From assembly GCF_018919395.1 (NCBI RefSeq), contig NZ_JAHLME010000003.1:372001-436000 (forward strand): a stretch of DNA of 64,000 bases. The letters are read 5' to 3'. This DNA comes from Geomonas azotofigens. GTDB taxonomy: Bacteria > Desulfobacterota > Desulfuromonadia > Geobacterales > Geobacteraceae. Position 1 is the first letter of the stretch; each line of letters starts with the position of its first letter. The notes below the pieces were generated by a model that had not been told where the DNA came from, did not search any database, and worked only from the letters and a program-made list of their open reading frames with translations. Positions 1 through 8,866 of this stretch are shown here, in pieces. The position numbers and the translations under genes are program-made.

Positions 1-18
1 CGCCGCCGTGGATGGCTA

Positions 19-897
19 GTGGACCGCTACCTCGACCTGTTTCTGAACTACCTGGTCGTCGAGAAGGGCGCCGCCGCCAATACGGTGGCCGCCTACAGCC
101 GTGACCTGACCCGCTACCTCGCCTACCTTGGGGAACGGGAACCCGCACAGGTGAAGGCGAGCGACGTCACCGGCTACCTCGCCAAGCTCAAAGGGGAGGG
201 GATCTCCCCCCGGAGCCGCGCCCGGGCGCTTTCGGCGCTCAGGATGCTGCACCGTTTCCTGGTGCGCGAGGGGTATTGCGAAGTGAACCCGACGGCAATC
301 GTCGAGGCGCCCAAGGGGCTCCAGAAGCTGCCGAGCGTGCTGAGTGCGCGCGAGGTTGAGGCGCTTTTGGCGTCGCCGCTGGACACCGGCGCCATAGAGT
401 TGCGCGACAAGGCGATGCTGGAACTCCTCTACGCCACGGGGCTCAGGGTTTCCGAGCTGGTGGGACTGAAGATCGGCGACGTCAACATCGACGCCGGGTA
501 CCTGATGACCATCGGCAAGGGGGATAAGGAGCGCTTGATCCCGATGGGGGCGAGCGCGTGTCACGCGGTGGGCGAGTACCTGGAGCAGGCGCGCCAGGAG
601 CTCTTGAAGCAGAAGAGTTCGCCGCTGCTCTTTCTGAGCCGGCTCGGCGAGGGGATGACGCGGCAGGCCTTCTGGAACATCATCAAGAAGAGGGCGCTGC
701 AGGCGGGAGTGAGGAGCGGCATCTCGCCGCACACCTTGCGGCACTCCTTCGCGACGCACCTGTTGGAGAACGGCGCGGATTTGCGGAGCGTGCAGATCAT
801 GCTGGGGCATGCCGACCTCTCGACGACGCAGATCTACACACACGTGACGCGCGAGCGGCTGAAGCGGCTGCACGAGAAGGCGCACCCGAGGGGATAA
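19..897 (+). CDS. xerD: Tyrosine recombinase XerD/XerC
   Basis: Site-specific tyrosine recombinase, 292 aa, the usual XerC/D length. The family resolves chromosome dimers at dif with a partner Xer protein and FtsK. An N-terminal SAM-like core-binding domain (about residues 1-90) precedes the catalytic domain. All catalytic residues are visible: R143 (ATGLRVSEL), K167, H238 and R241 (HTLRHS), H264 (LGHADLSTTQIY) and nucleophile Y273. The start is GTG at 19, overlapping a TAG at 17-19 that may end an upstream gene outside the window. XerD rather than XerC is a judgement from overall resemblance. No integron or phage context is seen, so a house-keeping role is most likely. Confidence 0.9.
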   Translation: MDRYLDLFLNYLVVEKGAAANTVAAYSRDLTRYLAYLGEREPAQVKASDVTGYLAKLKGEGISPRSRARALSALRMLHRFLVREGYCEVNPTAIVEAPKGLQKLPSVLSAREVEALLASPLDTGAIELRDKAMLELLYATGLRVSELVGLKIGDVNIDAGYLMTIGKGDKERLIPMGASACHAVGEYLEQARQELLKQKSSPLLFLSRLGEGMTRQAFWNIIKKRALQAGVRSGISPHTLRHSFATHLLENGADLRSVQIMLGHADLSTTQIYTHVTRERLKRLHEKAHPRG

Positions 898-911
898 CTA
901 ATAAAAGCCTC

Positions 912-1013
912 AACGCAAAGACGCAAAGGCGCGGAGACGCTAAGAAGGTCTTTCGGGTTACACCATCAGTTCGTTTGCACTTTGCGCCTTTGCGGCTTCG
1001 CGTCTTTGCGTTA
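912..1013. repeat. Imperfect inverted repeat, AACGCAAAGRCGC family, copy 1
   Basis: The left arm begins AACGCAAAGACGCAAAGGCG at 912. The right arm ends GCGTCTTTGCGTT near 1012 and is its approximate reverse complement, giving a long hairpin of about 100 bp. Related copies lie at 1049-1132 and 42023-42121. This copy sits directly after xerD and could fold at the 3' end of its transcript. Confidence 0.75.
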
Positions 1014-1048
1014 ATGATTTAAAAACGAAACGAACAAGCCCATATTTT

Positions 1049-1132
1049 TAACGCAAAGGCGCAGAGGCGCTAAGAAAACCTGGAAAAGCTTTTGGATTGT
1101 TTTACCCTTTTACCCTTTGCGGCTTTGCGTTA
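1049..1132. repeat. Imperfect inverted repeat, AACGCAAAGRCGC family, copy 2
   Basis: Left arm AACGCAAAGGCGCAGAGGCG from 1049; right arm CCCTTTGCGGCTTTGCGTTAA to about 1132. It is shorter than copy 1 and separated from it by about 35 bp. Together the two copies fill the xerD-apgM gap. Confidence 0.7.
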
Positions 1133-1181
1133 ACAAAACTGTTTTTATCTCAACATAGAACACTGATAAAGGATGGATGCT

Positions 1182-2381
1182 ATGAAGTATGTTGTGTTGC
1201 TCGGAGACGGGATGTCGGACCAGCCGGTCGGGGCTTTGGAAGGGAAAACGCCGCTGCAGGCGGCTAAGACGCCTAACATGGATTTCATGGCCAAGCGCGG
1301 TACTCTGGGCCTCGCCCACACGGTGCCGCAAGGGTACGCTCCGGGCTCGGACGTCGCCAACCTCTCCATGTTCGGCTACAATCCGGTCGACTGCTACACC
1401 GGCCGCTCGCCGCTGGAAGCGGCCAGCATGGGCGTGTCGCTGGGCCCTGACGACGTAGCTTTCCGCCTCAACCTGGTGCACCTGGAGGCACGCGGCGGCA
1501 AGCTGATCATGGAGGATTACTCCGCCGGCCACATCTCCAGCGCCGACGGGCGTGAACTGGTCGAAGAACTGCAGCGCCAGCTCGGGAACGAGGAGTTCTC
1601 CTTCCACCCCGGCGTCAGCTACCGCCACCTCATGGTCTGGCACGGCGGCAGGACCCAGATCAAGATGACACCGCCCCACGACATCTCCGGGCAGTCCATC
1701 ACCGAGCACATGCCCACCGGCGAGGGCGCCGACAAGCTCATCTACCTGATGAACTCCTCGCAGATGATCTTCCACAACCACCCGCAGTACAAGCGTCGCG
1801 CCGCCGCAGGCGAGGTGCCGGCCAACTCCATCTGGCTGTGGGGACACGGCAAGGCCCCGGCCATGGACACCTTTGACGCACGCTTCGGCCTCACCGGCGC
1901 CGTTATCTCGGCGGTCGACCTGATCAAGGGGATCGGTGTCTACGCCGGCCTCGACATCATCAACGTTCCCGGCGCTACCGGCTACCTCGACACCAACTTC
2001 GACGGCAAGGCCCAGGCCGCCATCGACGCGCTTAAGACGCACGACTTCGTCTTCGTGCACGTCGAGGCCCCGGACGAGGCGTCGCACTCCGGCAAGCTCG
2101 CCGACAAGATCGAGGCCATCGAACTCTTCGACGAGAAGGTGGTGGGGGCGGTGCTGCAGGGAGTGAAGCAGTTCGGCGACTACCGCATCCTCTGCGCTCC
2201 CGACCATCCCACCCCGATCACCCTGATGACCCATAGCTCCGATCCGGTTCCCTTCGTGATCTACGCCGGAGAGGAGAAGGAGAAAGCGGGCGTGGCCGGG
2301 TACGACGAGGCTTCGGCAGCTGCGACCGGGCTCAAGGTGGAGCCGGGGTACAAGCTGATGGAGATGCTGCTGGGACGGTAG
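1182..2381 (+). CDS. apgM: Cofactor-independent phosphoglycerate mutase, archaeal type
   Basis: Interconverts 3- and 2-phosphoglycerate in glycolysis and gluconeogenesis without 2,3-bisphosphoglycerate; cytoplasmic. About 399 aa, the ApgM size in the alkaline phosphatase superfamily and shorter than GpmI. The N-terminal metal site shows LLGDGMSDQP. A later DHPTPI segment matches the C-terminal metal ligand region, and HVEAPDEASHSG is also family-typical. An in-frame ATG at 1173 exists, but the AAAGG at 1168-1172 is correctly spaced only for the ATG at 1182, so the product begins MKYVVLLGDG. It stands alone between repeat-rich gaps. Confidence 0.88.
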   Translation: MKYVVLLGDGMSDQPVGALEGKTPLQAAKTPNMDFMAKRGTLGLAHTVPQGYAPGSDVANLSMFGYNPVDCYTGRSPLEAASMGVSLGPDDVAFRLNLVHLEARGGKLIMEDYSAGHISSADGRELVEELQRQLGNEEFSFHPGVSYRHLMVWHGGRTQIKMTPPHDISGQSITEHMPTGEGADKLIYLMNSSQMIFHNHPQYKRRAAAGEVPANSIWLWGHGKAPAMDTFDARFGLTGAVISAVDLIKGIGVYAGLDIINVPGATGYLDTNFDGKAQAAIDALKTHDFVFVHVEAPDEASHSGKLADKIEAIELFDEKVVGAVLQGVKQFGDYRILCAPDHPTPITLMTHSSDPVPFVIYAGEEKEKAGVAGYDEASAAATGLKVEPGYKLMEMLLGR

Positions 2382-2431
2382 GGGCAGAACCGGTTGCTGG
2401 AAAGGAGACCTTCCTTGCGGCACGGGCGGCT

Positions 2432-2508
2432 GGGCAAATGATTATTTGCCCCTACAGCGGTGGTGTCGTAGGTGGTTCCGGTAGGGGCGAATAATCATTC
2501 GCCCCTTA
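2432..2508. repeat. Two facing copies of the GGGGCGAATAAT palindromic repeat
   Basis: GGGCAAATGATTATTTGCCC with a CTACA tail (2432-2456) is followed by GTAGGGGCGAATAATCATTC and CGCCCC (2481-2505). The ends face inward, opposite to the outward-facing pairs at 23181, 43279, 56685 and 61640. It lies between apgM and the promoter of the next gene. Confidence 0.8.
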
Positions 2509-2583
2509 CCCGCTTCGCACGCCTCTCCCGCCTGCTTTTTGTTTAATAGATGAGAACATCTCCCCGTATCCTCACATTAAGCG

Positions 2584-2612
2584 TTGACAACTGCCTGGCC
2601 TCGGGTTTTAAT
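2584..2612 (+). promoter_or_regulatory. Probable sigma-70 promoter of the aminotransferase gene
   Basis: TTGACA (2584-2589), 17-bp spacer, TTTAAT (2607-2612). It lies about 75 bp upstream of the ATG at 2686. Read from the sequence; not tested. Confidence 0.55.
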
Positions 2613-2685
2613 GGCCAGTCTATTACTTCCTAATCTCATCGGTCCTGCCCCCGGGCATATCACATTAAGCTTCAGGAGGAATTTG

Positions 2686-3990
2686 ATGAATCCATTAGCC
2701 GCGGAGTTAAACGAGTCTCTGGCCCAGCACAGCCCCCATGTCCTGGAGATGCTGTCTGATCTCGGCAAGAACCTCTTCTTCCCCAAGGGAATCCTTACCC
2801 AGTCGGCTGAAGCCAAGGAAAAAGCTACCAAGTTCAACGCCACCATCGGTATCGCCACCGAGAATGGCGGCCCGATGTACCTCTCCTGCATTCAGGATAA
2901 GCTGACCGCCTTCGACCCGAAGGACATCTACCCGTACGCACCGCCGGCAGGCAAGCCGGAGCTGCGCGCCCTGTGGCGCGAGAAGATGCTGCGCGAAAAC
3001 CCGAGCCAGGTCGGCAAGCATTTCAGCAGCCCCATCGTCACCAACGCGCTCACCCACGGCCTCTCCATCGTCGCAGACATGTTCGTCGACAAGGGGGATC
3101 ACCTGATCCTGCCGGACATGCTCTGGGGTAACTACAACCTCACCTTCGGCACCTGCAGCGGCGCCATCGTGAAGAAGTACCCGACCTTCACCGCCAACGG
3201 CGGCTTCGACGTGGACGCCTTCAAAGCGACCCTGCAGAACTCCGCCGAGGAGAAAGGGAAGGTCATCGTACTGCTGAACTTCCCGAACAACCCGAGCGGC
3301 TACACCCCGACCGTCGCCGAGGGCGATGCCCTGGTCGCCGCCATCAAGGAAGTCGCGGAGGGTGGCTGCAACGTGGTCGCCATCAGCGACGACGCCTACT
3401 TCGGCCTCTTCTACGAGGACAGCCTGAAGGAGTCCCTCTTCGGCAAGCTGGCCAACCTCCACCCGCGCATCCTCGCGGTCAAGCTGGACGGTGCCACCAA
3501 GGAAGAGTTCGTCTGGGGCTTCCGCACCGGCTTCATCACCTTCGCCGATGGCAACGAGTACGAGAACGCGCCGGTAATGACCGCCCTGGAGAAGAAGGCC
3601 ATGGGCATCATCCGTGCCCGCATTTCCAACTGCCCGCACCCCTCCCAGACCTTCGTCATCGAGGCGCTGCGCTCCCCGGACTTCCTCAAGCAGAAAGAGG
3701 AGAAGTTCCAGATCATGAAGGGACGCGCCCTGAAGACCAAGGAAGTGCTGAACAGCGGCAAGTACGAGAAGGCCTGGGATTACTACCCGTTCAACTCCGG
3801 CTACTTCATGTGCCTAAAGCTTAAGACCGTGGACGCCGAGAAGCTTCGCGTGCACCTGCTGGACAAGTACGGCGTTGGCGCCATCTCCACCACCAAGACC
3901 GACCTCCGTATCGCCTTCTCCTGCATCGCCGAGCAGGATATTCCGGAGCTCTTCGACATCATCTACAAGGGCGTGCAGGACCTGGCGTAG
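2686..3990 (+). CDS. Class I/II pyridoxal-phosphate aminotransferase
   Basis: Fold-type I PLP aminotransferase, 434 aa, most like the aspartate/aromatic aminotransferase family. Visible features are the NNPSG segment at about 201-205 (N binds PLP), DDAYFG at 235-240, the presumed Schiff-base lysine K272 in LDGATKEEF, and WGFRTG with R280. The substrate cannot be fixed from sequence. The longer open frame from 2584 runs through the promoter. The ATG at 2686 has AGGAGGA at 2674-2680 and is the clear start. Monocistronic: own promoter upstream and a strong terminator at 4041. Confidence 0.85.
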   Translation: MNPLAAELNESLAQHSPHVLEMLSDLGKNLFFPKGILTQSAEAKEKATKFNATIGIATENGGPMYLSCIQDKLTAFDPKDIYPYAPPAGKPELRALWREKMLRENPSQVGKHFSSPIVTNALTHGLSIVADMFVDKGDHLILPDMLWGNYNLTFGTCSGAIVKKYPTFTANGGFDVDAFKATLQNSAEEKGKVIVLLNFPNNPSGYTPTVAEGDALVAAIKEVAEGGCNVVAISDDAYFGLFYEDSLKESLFGKLANLHPRILAVKLDGATKEEFVWGFRTGFITFADGNEYENAPVMTALEKKAMGIIRARISNCPHPSQTFVIEALRSPDFLKQKEEKFQIMKGRALKTKEVLNSGKYEKAWDYYPFNSGYFMCLKLKTVDAEKLRVHLLDKYGVGAISTTKTDLRIAFSCIAEQDIPELFDIIYKGVQDLA

Positions 3991-4040
3991 AGGAACGGCC
4001 GTTCTAAGTTCAACGTTCCAGGTTCTACGTTTTAACCTTA

Positions 4041-4077
4041 AAAAGCCCCTGACCGCGTTCGCGGCAGGGGCTTTTTT
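4041..4077 (+). terminator. Rho-independent terminator after the aminotransferase gene
   Basis: AAAAAGCCCCTG, a GACCGCGTTCGCGG loop region, then CAGGGGCTTTTTTC: a GC-rich stem followed by a T run. It can act on both strands. Confidence 0.85.
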
Positions 4078-4100
4078 CTTTTCAGCGAGTTCACCGTACC

Positions 4101-4125
4101 TGTAGGGGCGAATAATCATTCGCCC
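4101..4125. repeat. GGGGCGAATAAT palindromic repeat, single copy
   Basis: TGTAGGGGCGAATAATCATT followed by CGCCC. Self-complementary core. Stand-alone copy of the dispersed family. Confidence 0.8.
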
Positions 4126-4155
4126 GCCTCTGTCCACTCGAATGAACAAAGACAA

Positions 4156-4230
4156 ACAGGGATAAAGGGGGTAAAGGGGATAAACCAGCAACGTCTTGGT
4201 CCTGATCCCCTGCATCCCGTTTATCCCTGT
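4156..4230. repeat. Inverted repeat ACAGGGATAAA / TTTATCCCTGT
   Basis: ACAGGGATAAAGGGG at 4156-4170 is answered by TTTATCCCTGT ending at 4230; the interior is also partly complementary. It looks like another repeat family and has no coding content. Confidence 0.6.
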
Positions 4231-4250
4231 CAAAACGTCTGTGGGGTGCA

Positions 4251-4285
4251 AAAGAAAAGGGCTCTCCGATGCCGAGAGCCCTTCG
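4251..4285 (-). terminator. Rho-independent terminator after lepB
   Basis: On the minus strand the stem GAAGGGCTCTCGG...CCGAGAGCCC-type hairpin (GGGCTCTC/GAGAGCCC) is followed by TTTTCTTT. It lies about 50 bp past the lepB stop. Confidence 0.8.
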
Positions 4286-4335
4286 CGTACCGTAGGTTTA
4301 ACGTAGAACGTAGAACCTAGAACGTAGAACCTGTT

Positions 4336-5007
4336 TTAGTCAATAAGCTTGCCGATGGCGTTAAACCGGGGGCGCATCTTGTCCTTGTCCCAGGACCAGT
4401 ACTTGATGAAGGCCAGACCCTTGATCTTGTCCATCTTCACGAAGCCCCAGAAGCGGCTGTCGTAGGAACGGTCGCGGTTGTCGCCCATGACGAAGTAGGA
4501 GTCGGCGGGGACGGTGACCGGATCCTTGAAGTCCCTCGGGTTGTACTCCTTGGGAACGGTGTCGGGCTCCTTGTGCACTTCGTGCGGATTGGTGTAGAGC
4601 TTCCCGTTCACGTAGACGCGCTTGTCCCTCACTTCGACCACGTCGCCGGGGACGCCGATGACGCGCTTGATGAAGTCCTTGGTCGGGTCCTCGGGGTACT
4701 CGAACACGATCACGTCACCCCGCTTGGGGGAGCGGATCTTGAGGATGCGGCCCTCGAGCCCGGGAATCTTGGTGCCGTAGATGAACTTGTTGACCAGCAG
4801 GTGGTCCCCGATAGCCAGGGTGTCTTCCATGGAGCCGGAGGGAATCTTGAACGCCTGCACGATGAAGGTGCGGATGACCATGGCCAACAGCACCGCGATG
4901 ATGATCGACTCGAGGTACTCGCGGACGATGTGCTTGGCCTTGGCCGGCCGTACCTCTTTGGCAGGATCGGCGGGTTTATCTTCGCAAACGTTCTTGTAAT
5001 CTTCCAT
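4336..5007 (-). CDS. lepB: Signal peptidase I
   Basis: Membrane-bound serine protease that removes signal peptides from secreted proteins; 223 aa. A charged cytoplasmic N-terminus precedes one membrane span (about 34-50). The catalytic serine is S59 in IPSGSM and the general-base lysine is K114 in IKRVIGVPGD. The conserved MGDNRDRSYDSR box lies at about 174-185. An AAGGAAG site precedes the ATG by about 9 nt. It follows lepA on the same strand with a 55-bp gap, a common bacterial lepA-lepB operon. Confidence 0.95.
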   Translation of the reverse strand: MEDYKNVCEDKPADPAKEVRPAKAKHIVREYLESIIIAVLLAMVIRTFIVQAFKIPSGSMEDTLAIGDHLLVNKFIYGTKIPGLEGRILKIRSPKRGDVIVFEYPEDPTKDFIKRVIGVPGDVVEVRDKRVYVNGKLYTNPHEVHKEPDTVPKEYNPRDFKDPVTVPADSYFVMGDNRDRSYDSRFWGFVKMDKIKGLAFIKYWSWDKDKMRPRFNAIGKLID

Positions 5008-5062
5008 TCGCTGTTGCTTCCTTTTGGGGGGATGGGAGGGCGCGAGCCGTCCTTGATTGCGG

Positions 5063-6862
5063 CTAACCTTCGACTTTGAGGATGGCCAGAAACGCCTCTT
5101 GCGGCAGTTCGACGTTGCCCACGTTCTTCATGCGCTTCTTCCCTTCTTTCTGCTTCTCCAGGAGTTTGCGCTTCCTGGTGATGTCGCCGCCGTAGCATTT
5201 GGCGAGAACGTCCTTCCTCATCGCCTTCACGGTCTCGCGGGCGATGACCTTGGTGCCCACCGCCGCCTGGATGGCGATTTCGAACATCTGGCGCGGGATC
5301 AGTTCCTTCATCTTGGAGACCAGCTCCCGGCCGCGGTAGTAGGCCTTGTCCTTGTGGATGATGAGGGAGAGGGCGTCGACCACCTCGCCGTTGATCATGA
5401 TGTTGAGGCGCACCAGCTCGCTCTGCCGGTAGTCCAAAAGTTCGTAGTCGAGGGAGGCGTACCCCTTGGTGATCGACTTGAGGCGGTCGTAGAAATCGAG
5501 CACCACCTCGTTCAGCGGCAGCTCGTAGACCACCATGACCCGGGTCGGGGTCAGGTACTTGATCTCGCGCTGCACGCCGCGCTTCTCTTCGCAAAGCGCC
5601 AGGATGCCACCCACGAACTCGTTGGGGACGTGGATTGAGGCGAGGATGAACGGCTCCTCGACGTAGGCGATCTCCTGGGTCGGCGGGAGCTGGTTCGCGC
5701 TCTGGATGTGGACCATGTTGCCGTCGGTGCCGTGCACGCGGTACACGACGGTGGGGGCGGTGGTGATCAGTTCCAGGTTGAACTCGCGCTCCAGACGCTC
5801 CTGGATGATCTCCATGTGCAAAAGGCCCAGGAAGCCGCAGCGGAAACCGAAGCCGAGCGCGAGTGAGGTCTCCGGGTCGTAGGAGAAGGAGGAATCGTTC
5901 AGCTTGAGCTTCGCCAGTGCGTCGCGCAGGCTCTCGTACTGCGAGGTGTCGATCGGGTAGAGCCCGGAGAACACCATCGGCTTCACTTCCTTGTAGCCGG
6001 GGAGCGCCGCGTCGCAGGGGTTGTGCACCAGCGTGACGGTGTCGCCTACCTTGGCGTCGGCGACTTCCCTGATCCCGGCGATGATGAAACCTACCTCGCC
6101 GGCGCTGAGCGCCGCGACCTCGCGCATGTCGGGGGAGAAGACGCCGGCCTTCAGCACCTCGTAGCTCTTCCGGTTGGACATGAGTTGGATCTTGTCGCCC
6201 TTCTTCACCGTGCCGTCCACGATGCGCACCAGGATGATGACCCCCTGGTACTGGTCGTACCATGAGTCGAACAGGAGCGCCTTGAGCGGCTTGCCCGGGT
6301 CGCCCTGCGGCGGCGGGATCTTCTTGACGATCTCTTCAAGGATGTCCTTGGTGCCGATACCTTCCTTCGCGCTGGCGAGGACGGCGTCGTGGGTGTCGAG
6401 GCCGATGATCTCCTCGATCTCGGCCTTGACCCGCTCCGGTTCGGCCGCGGGGAGGTCGATCTTGTTCAGCACCACGAAGACTTCGAGGTTCGCGTCCAGG
6501 GCCAGGTACACGTTGGCCAGGGTCTGCGCCTCGACCCCTTGGGAGGCGTCGACCACGAGCAGGCCACCCTCGCAGGCGGTCAGCGAGCGGGAGACCTCGT
6601 AGGTGAAGTCGACGTGCCCGGGGGTGTCGATCAGGTTCAGGACGTAGTCCTTGCCGTCCTCGGCCCGGTAGTTGAGACGGACGGTCTGGGCCTTGATGGT
6701 GATGCCGCGTTCGCGTTCCAGGTCCATCTTGTCGAGGAACTGGTCCTGCTTCTCGCGGGCCGAGAGTGTGCCGGTGAATTCGAGAAGGCGGTCGGCCAGG
6801 GTGGATTTGCCGTGATCGATGTGGGCGATGATGGAAAAGTTGCGGATATGCTCGAGTACCAT
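5063..6862 (-). CDS. lepA: Elongation factor 4 (LepA)
   Basis: Ribosome-associated translational GTPase, about 599 aa, the normal length. The G domain begins [20 protein letters not shown] (P-loop with HIDHGKS). DTPGHVDF (G3) and NKIDLP (G4) follow, then EF-G-like domains and the EF4-specific C-terminal domain. The open frame starts with a GTG at 6877, but AAAGGA correctly spaced before the ATG at 6862 makes MVLEHIRNF the start. It is first in the lepA-lepB unit. Confidence 0.95.
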   Translation of the reverse strand: MVLEHIRNFSIIAHIDHGKSTLADRLLEFTGTLSAREKQDQFLDKMDLERERGITIKAQTVRLNYRAEDGKDYVLNLIDTPGHVDFTYEVSRSLTACEGGLLVVDASQGVEAQTLANVYLALDANLEVFVVLNKIDLPAAEPERVKAEIEEIIGLDTHDAVLASAKEGIGTKDILEEIVKKIPPPQGDPGKPLKALLFDSWYDQYQGVIILVRIVDGTVKKGDKIQLMSNRKSYEVLKAGVFSPDMREVAALSAGEVGFIIAGIREVADAKVGDTVTLVHNPCDAALPGYKEVKPMVFSGLYPIDTSQYESLRDALAKLKLNDSSFSYDPETSLALGFGFRCGFLGLLHMEIIQERLEREFNLELITTAPTVVYRVHGTDGNMVHIQSANQLPPTQEIAYVEEPFILASIHVPNEFVGGILALCEEKRGVQREIKYLTPTRVMVVYELPLNEVVLDFYDRLKSITKGYASLDYELLDYRQSELVRLNIMINGEVVDALSLIIHKDKAYYRGRELVSKMKELIPRQMFEIAIQAAVGTKVIARETVKAMRKDVLAKCYGGDITRKRKLLEKQKEGKKRMKNVGNVELPQEAFLAILKVEG

Positions 6863-7028
6863 ATTGTCCTTTATCACGCGGAGGTTAACTCGCGAATGAT
6901 ATAGAACGAAGGGGTAATTGTAAAGGGATTTCTAGGCGTAGACGGGAGTTAGCGCGGGAGCCGCCGGCGGCGGCGCGGGAGACGGGGGAAGGGGGGAGAG
7001 GGGTGTCTTCCCCTCTCCCTTGGAGACA

Positions 7029-8672
7029 TCAGGCCAGCCTGAACTGACCGACCAGGCGCTGCAGGTCTTTCGAGAGGGCGGCCAGGTTGCTGGCCGCGTT
7101 GGCGCAGCTGTGCGCTCCCCGGGAGGTGTCCTGCACCACCTCGGTGATCTGCATGATGTTGTTGGTGATCTCGCCCGTGGTCGCGGTCTGCTCCTCGGCC
7201 GCGGTGGCGATCTGGTTCACCTGTTCGGTCACCTCGCTGATCTGCCGCAGGATCTCCTGCAGCGATTCGCCGGATTTCGCCGCCTCGCGGGTACCGTTCT
7301 CGACCTGGCGCACCCCTTCCTCCATGGCGCCCACGGCCTCGCGCGTCTCGTTCTGGATCGACTTGATCATCTCGCCGATCTCGCGGGTGGCGCGGGTGGT
7401 CCGTTCGGCGAGCGCCCGGACCTCGTCGGCGACCACGGCGAAACCGCGCCCCTGCTCGCCGGCGCGCGCCGCCTCGATGGCCGCGTTCAGGGCCAGGAGG
7501 TTGGTCTGGTCGGCGATATCCTCGATGGTGCCGATGATGGCCCCGATCTGGTCGCTGCGCTCGCCAAGCCCCGCCACCGTCGCCGCCGAGGTCTGCACCT
7601 GGGCCGCGATCCGGCTCATCACCTGCACGGTCTGCTCGACCACCGCCCTGCCTGCCTGGGCGCGTCCGGTCGCCTGTTCGCCACCTTCGGCGGCCCTGTG
7701 GCAGCTCTGGGCGATGTCGGCGGAAGTGGCGGCCATCTCCTCGCTTGCGGTCGCCACGGTACTGGTCTGGGACGCGACCTCCTCGGCGCCGGTGGCGATC
7801 TGTTCGGAGGTGCTGTGCAGGTCGTTGGCAGCGGCGGCGACCTTGAGGCTGTTAGCCACCACCTGGTTCATGGTGTCGTTGAGCTTCTGCGCCATCTCGT
7901 TCACTTCCGCTGCCAGCATCCCCATCTCATCGCGGGTCCTGATGCTGGAGCGGGCGGTGAGGTCACCCGCCGCCACATCGGCCAGGGTGTCGAATACCAT
8001 CTTGAGCGGCCTGCTGATGGAGTTGGCGATCAGGAGCCCGATCACCCCAAGCAGCACGGCTGCGAGGGCGGTGAGGCCGATCATGAAGATCTGTGATGAG
8101 TGGAAGGCGGCGAGGTCCTGCTGGTAGAGGTCCTTGGCACTCTTCTCGTTGTCGGCCACGAGCTCGCTGATCGCGTCGGCCGGCTTCTTGTATAGCGGCG
8201 CTACCGAGTTGGTTGCGAAGTTGACCGTGTCCTTGCGGGCCTCGGGGTTGCCGGCGCTTTGCTGGGTCAGCTGCTGCAGCTTGGCTCCCTGTACCAGGTA
8301 CTCGTCGTACCCCTGCTTGAACACGGCGATTAGGCTCTTCTCCTTGGCGTCAAGGTTGTACTTCAGGAACTTGGCCTGCGTTTCCTCGATGCGCTGCTTC
8401 CTCTTTTCCAGGTCGTCCACCCGCTCCTTGATCTTCGCGGGGTCTTCGAGCAGCATCATGTAGACCAGGTCCAGCCTGATGGCCAGCAGGTCGTTCTTCA
8501 TGTTGTTGAGCATGCCCACGTGGGACACCGAGGTGTTCATATCCGCCTGGTCGTCCGACATGACCCGCATCTTGTGCAGGCTGGCACCGGCAATGACAAC
8601 CAGCGTGGCTACGGCTATGGCCACAAGGCACAACGACTTCGTTTTCACCTTCAGGTTCATCCAAAAGCTCAT
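7029..8672 (-). CDS. Methyl-accepting chemotaxis protein
   Basis: Transmembrane chemoreceptor, about 547 aa. A first membrane span (about 13-32) precedes a periplasmic helical domain of about 150 residues, resembling the four-helix-bundle MCP sensor. A second span (about 190-212) is followed by a HAMP domain and a long cytoplasmic signalling domain. The hairpin tip is visible as [20 protein letters not shown]. The ligand is unknown. The open frame extends to 8753, but AAGGAGG 6 nt before the ATG at 8672 fixes the start at [13 protein letters not shown]. Divergent from the arginine-catabolism genes; no che genes are nearby. Confidence 0.92.
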   Translation of the reverse strand: MSFWMNLKVKTKSLCLVAIAVATLVVIAGASLHKMRVMSDDQADMNTSVSHVGMLNNMKNDLLAIRLDLVYMMLLEDPAKIKERVDDLEKRKQRIEETQAKFLKYNLDAKEKSLIAVFKQGYDEYLVQGAKLQQLTQQSAGNPEARKDTVNFATNSVAPLYKKPADAISELVADNEKSAKDLYQQDLAAFHSSQIFMIGLTALAAVLLGVIGLLIANSISRPLKMVFDTLADVAAGDLTARSSIRTRDEMGMLAAEVNEMAQKLNDTMNQVVANSLKVAAAANDLHSTSEQIATGAEEVASQTSTVATASEEMAATSADIAQSCHRAAEGGEQATGRAQAGRAVVEQTVQVMSRIAAQVQTSAATVAGLGERSDQIGAIIGTIEDIADQTNLLALNAAIEAARAGEQGRGFAVVADEVRALAERTTRATREIGEMIKSIQNETREAVGAMEEGVRQVENGTREAAKSGESLQEILRQISEVTEQVNQIATAAEEQTATTGEITNNIMQITEVVQDTSRGAHSCANAASNLAALSKDLQRLVGQFRLA

Positions 8673-8866
8673 AACAGTCCTCCTTGCTGCGATTCGGTTG
8701 CAGGATCGATACTGAGTACTATCGGCCATATTCCCACAAACTTGAGGAGGCAATCGACAACATCAATCATGACTGTGACGCAGTGTGAGCCGGTCATTGT
8801 AACCCGTCGGATGCATGATAAAGTTTCCCTTCGCACAGCCCTAATCCGATGCCAAGGAGGGTTTCC

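Larger units (their letters stand above)
4001..4333. repeat. Composite repeat block between convergent genes, flanked by GTTCTACG-type inverted arms
   Basis: Left arm 4001-4038 (GTTCTAAGTTCAACGTTCCA then GGTTCTACGTTTTAACC). Right arm 4298-4333 (TTAACGTAGAACGTAGAACC then TAGAACGTAGAACCTG). The arms are inverted and built from 8-9-bp GTTCTACG/CGTAGAAC units. Between them lie a terminator, one GGGGCGAATAAT repeat, a separate inverted repeat at 4156-4230, and a second terminator. The same arm family recurs at 21729-21870. Confidence 0.7.

Noticed and set aside
1-19. 3' end of an upstream gene (frame ending ...GTG GAT GGC TAG at 17-19)
   Set aside because: Only six codons are visible; the TAG-GTG overlap with xerD is suggestive but cannot support a gene call.
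2584-2685. N-terminal extension of the aminotransferase
   Set aside because: It overlaps a good promoter and the ATG at 2686 has a strong AGGAGGA site.
7029-8096. Long plus-strand frame (358 codons) opposite the chemoreceptor gene
   Set aside because: Antisense shadow of a clear MCP gene in GC-rich DNA.
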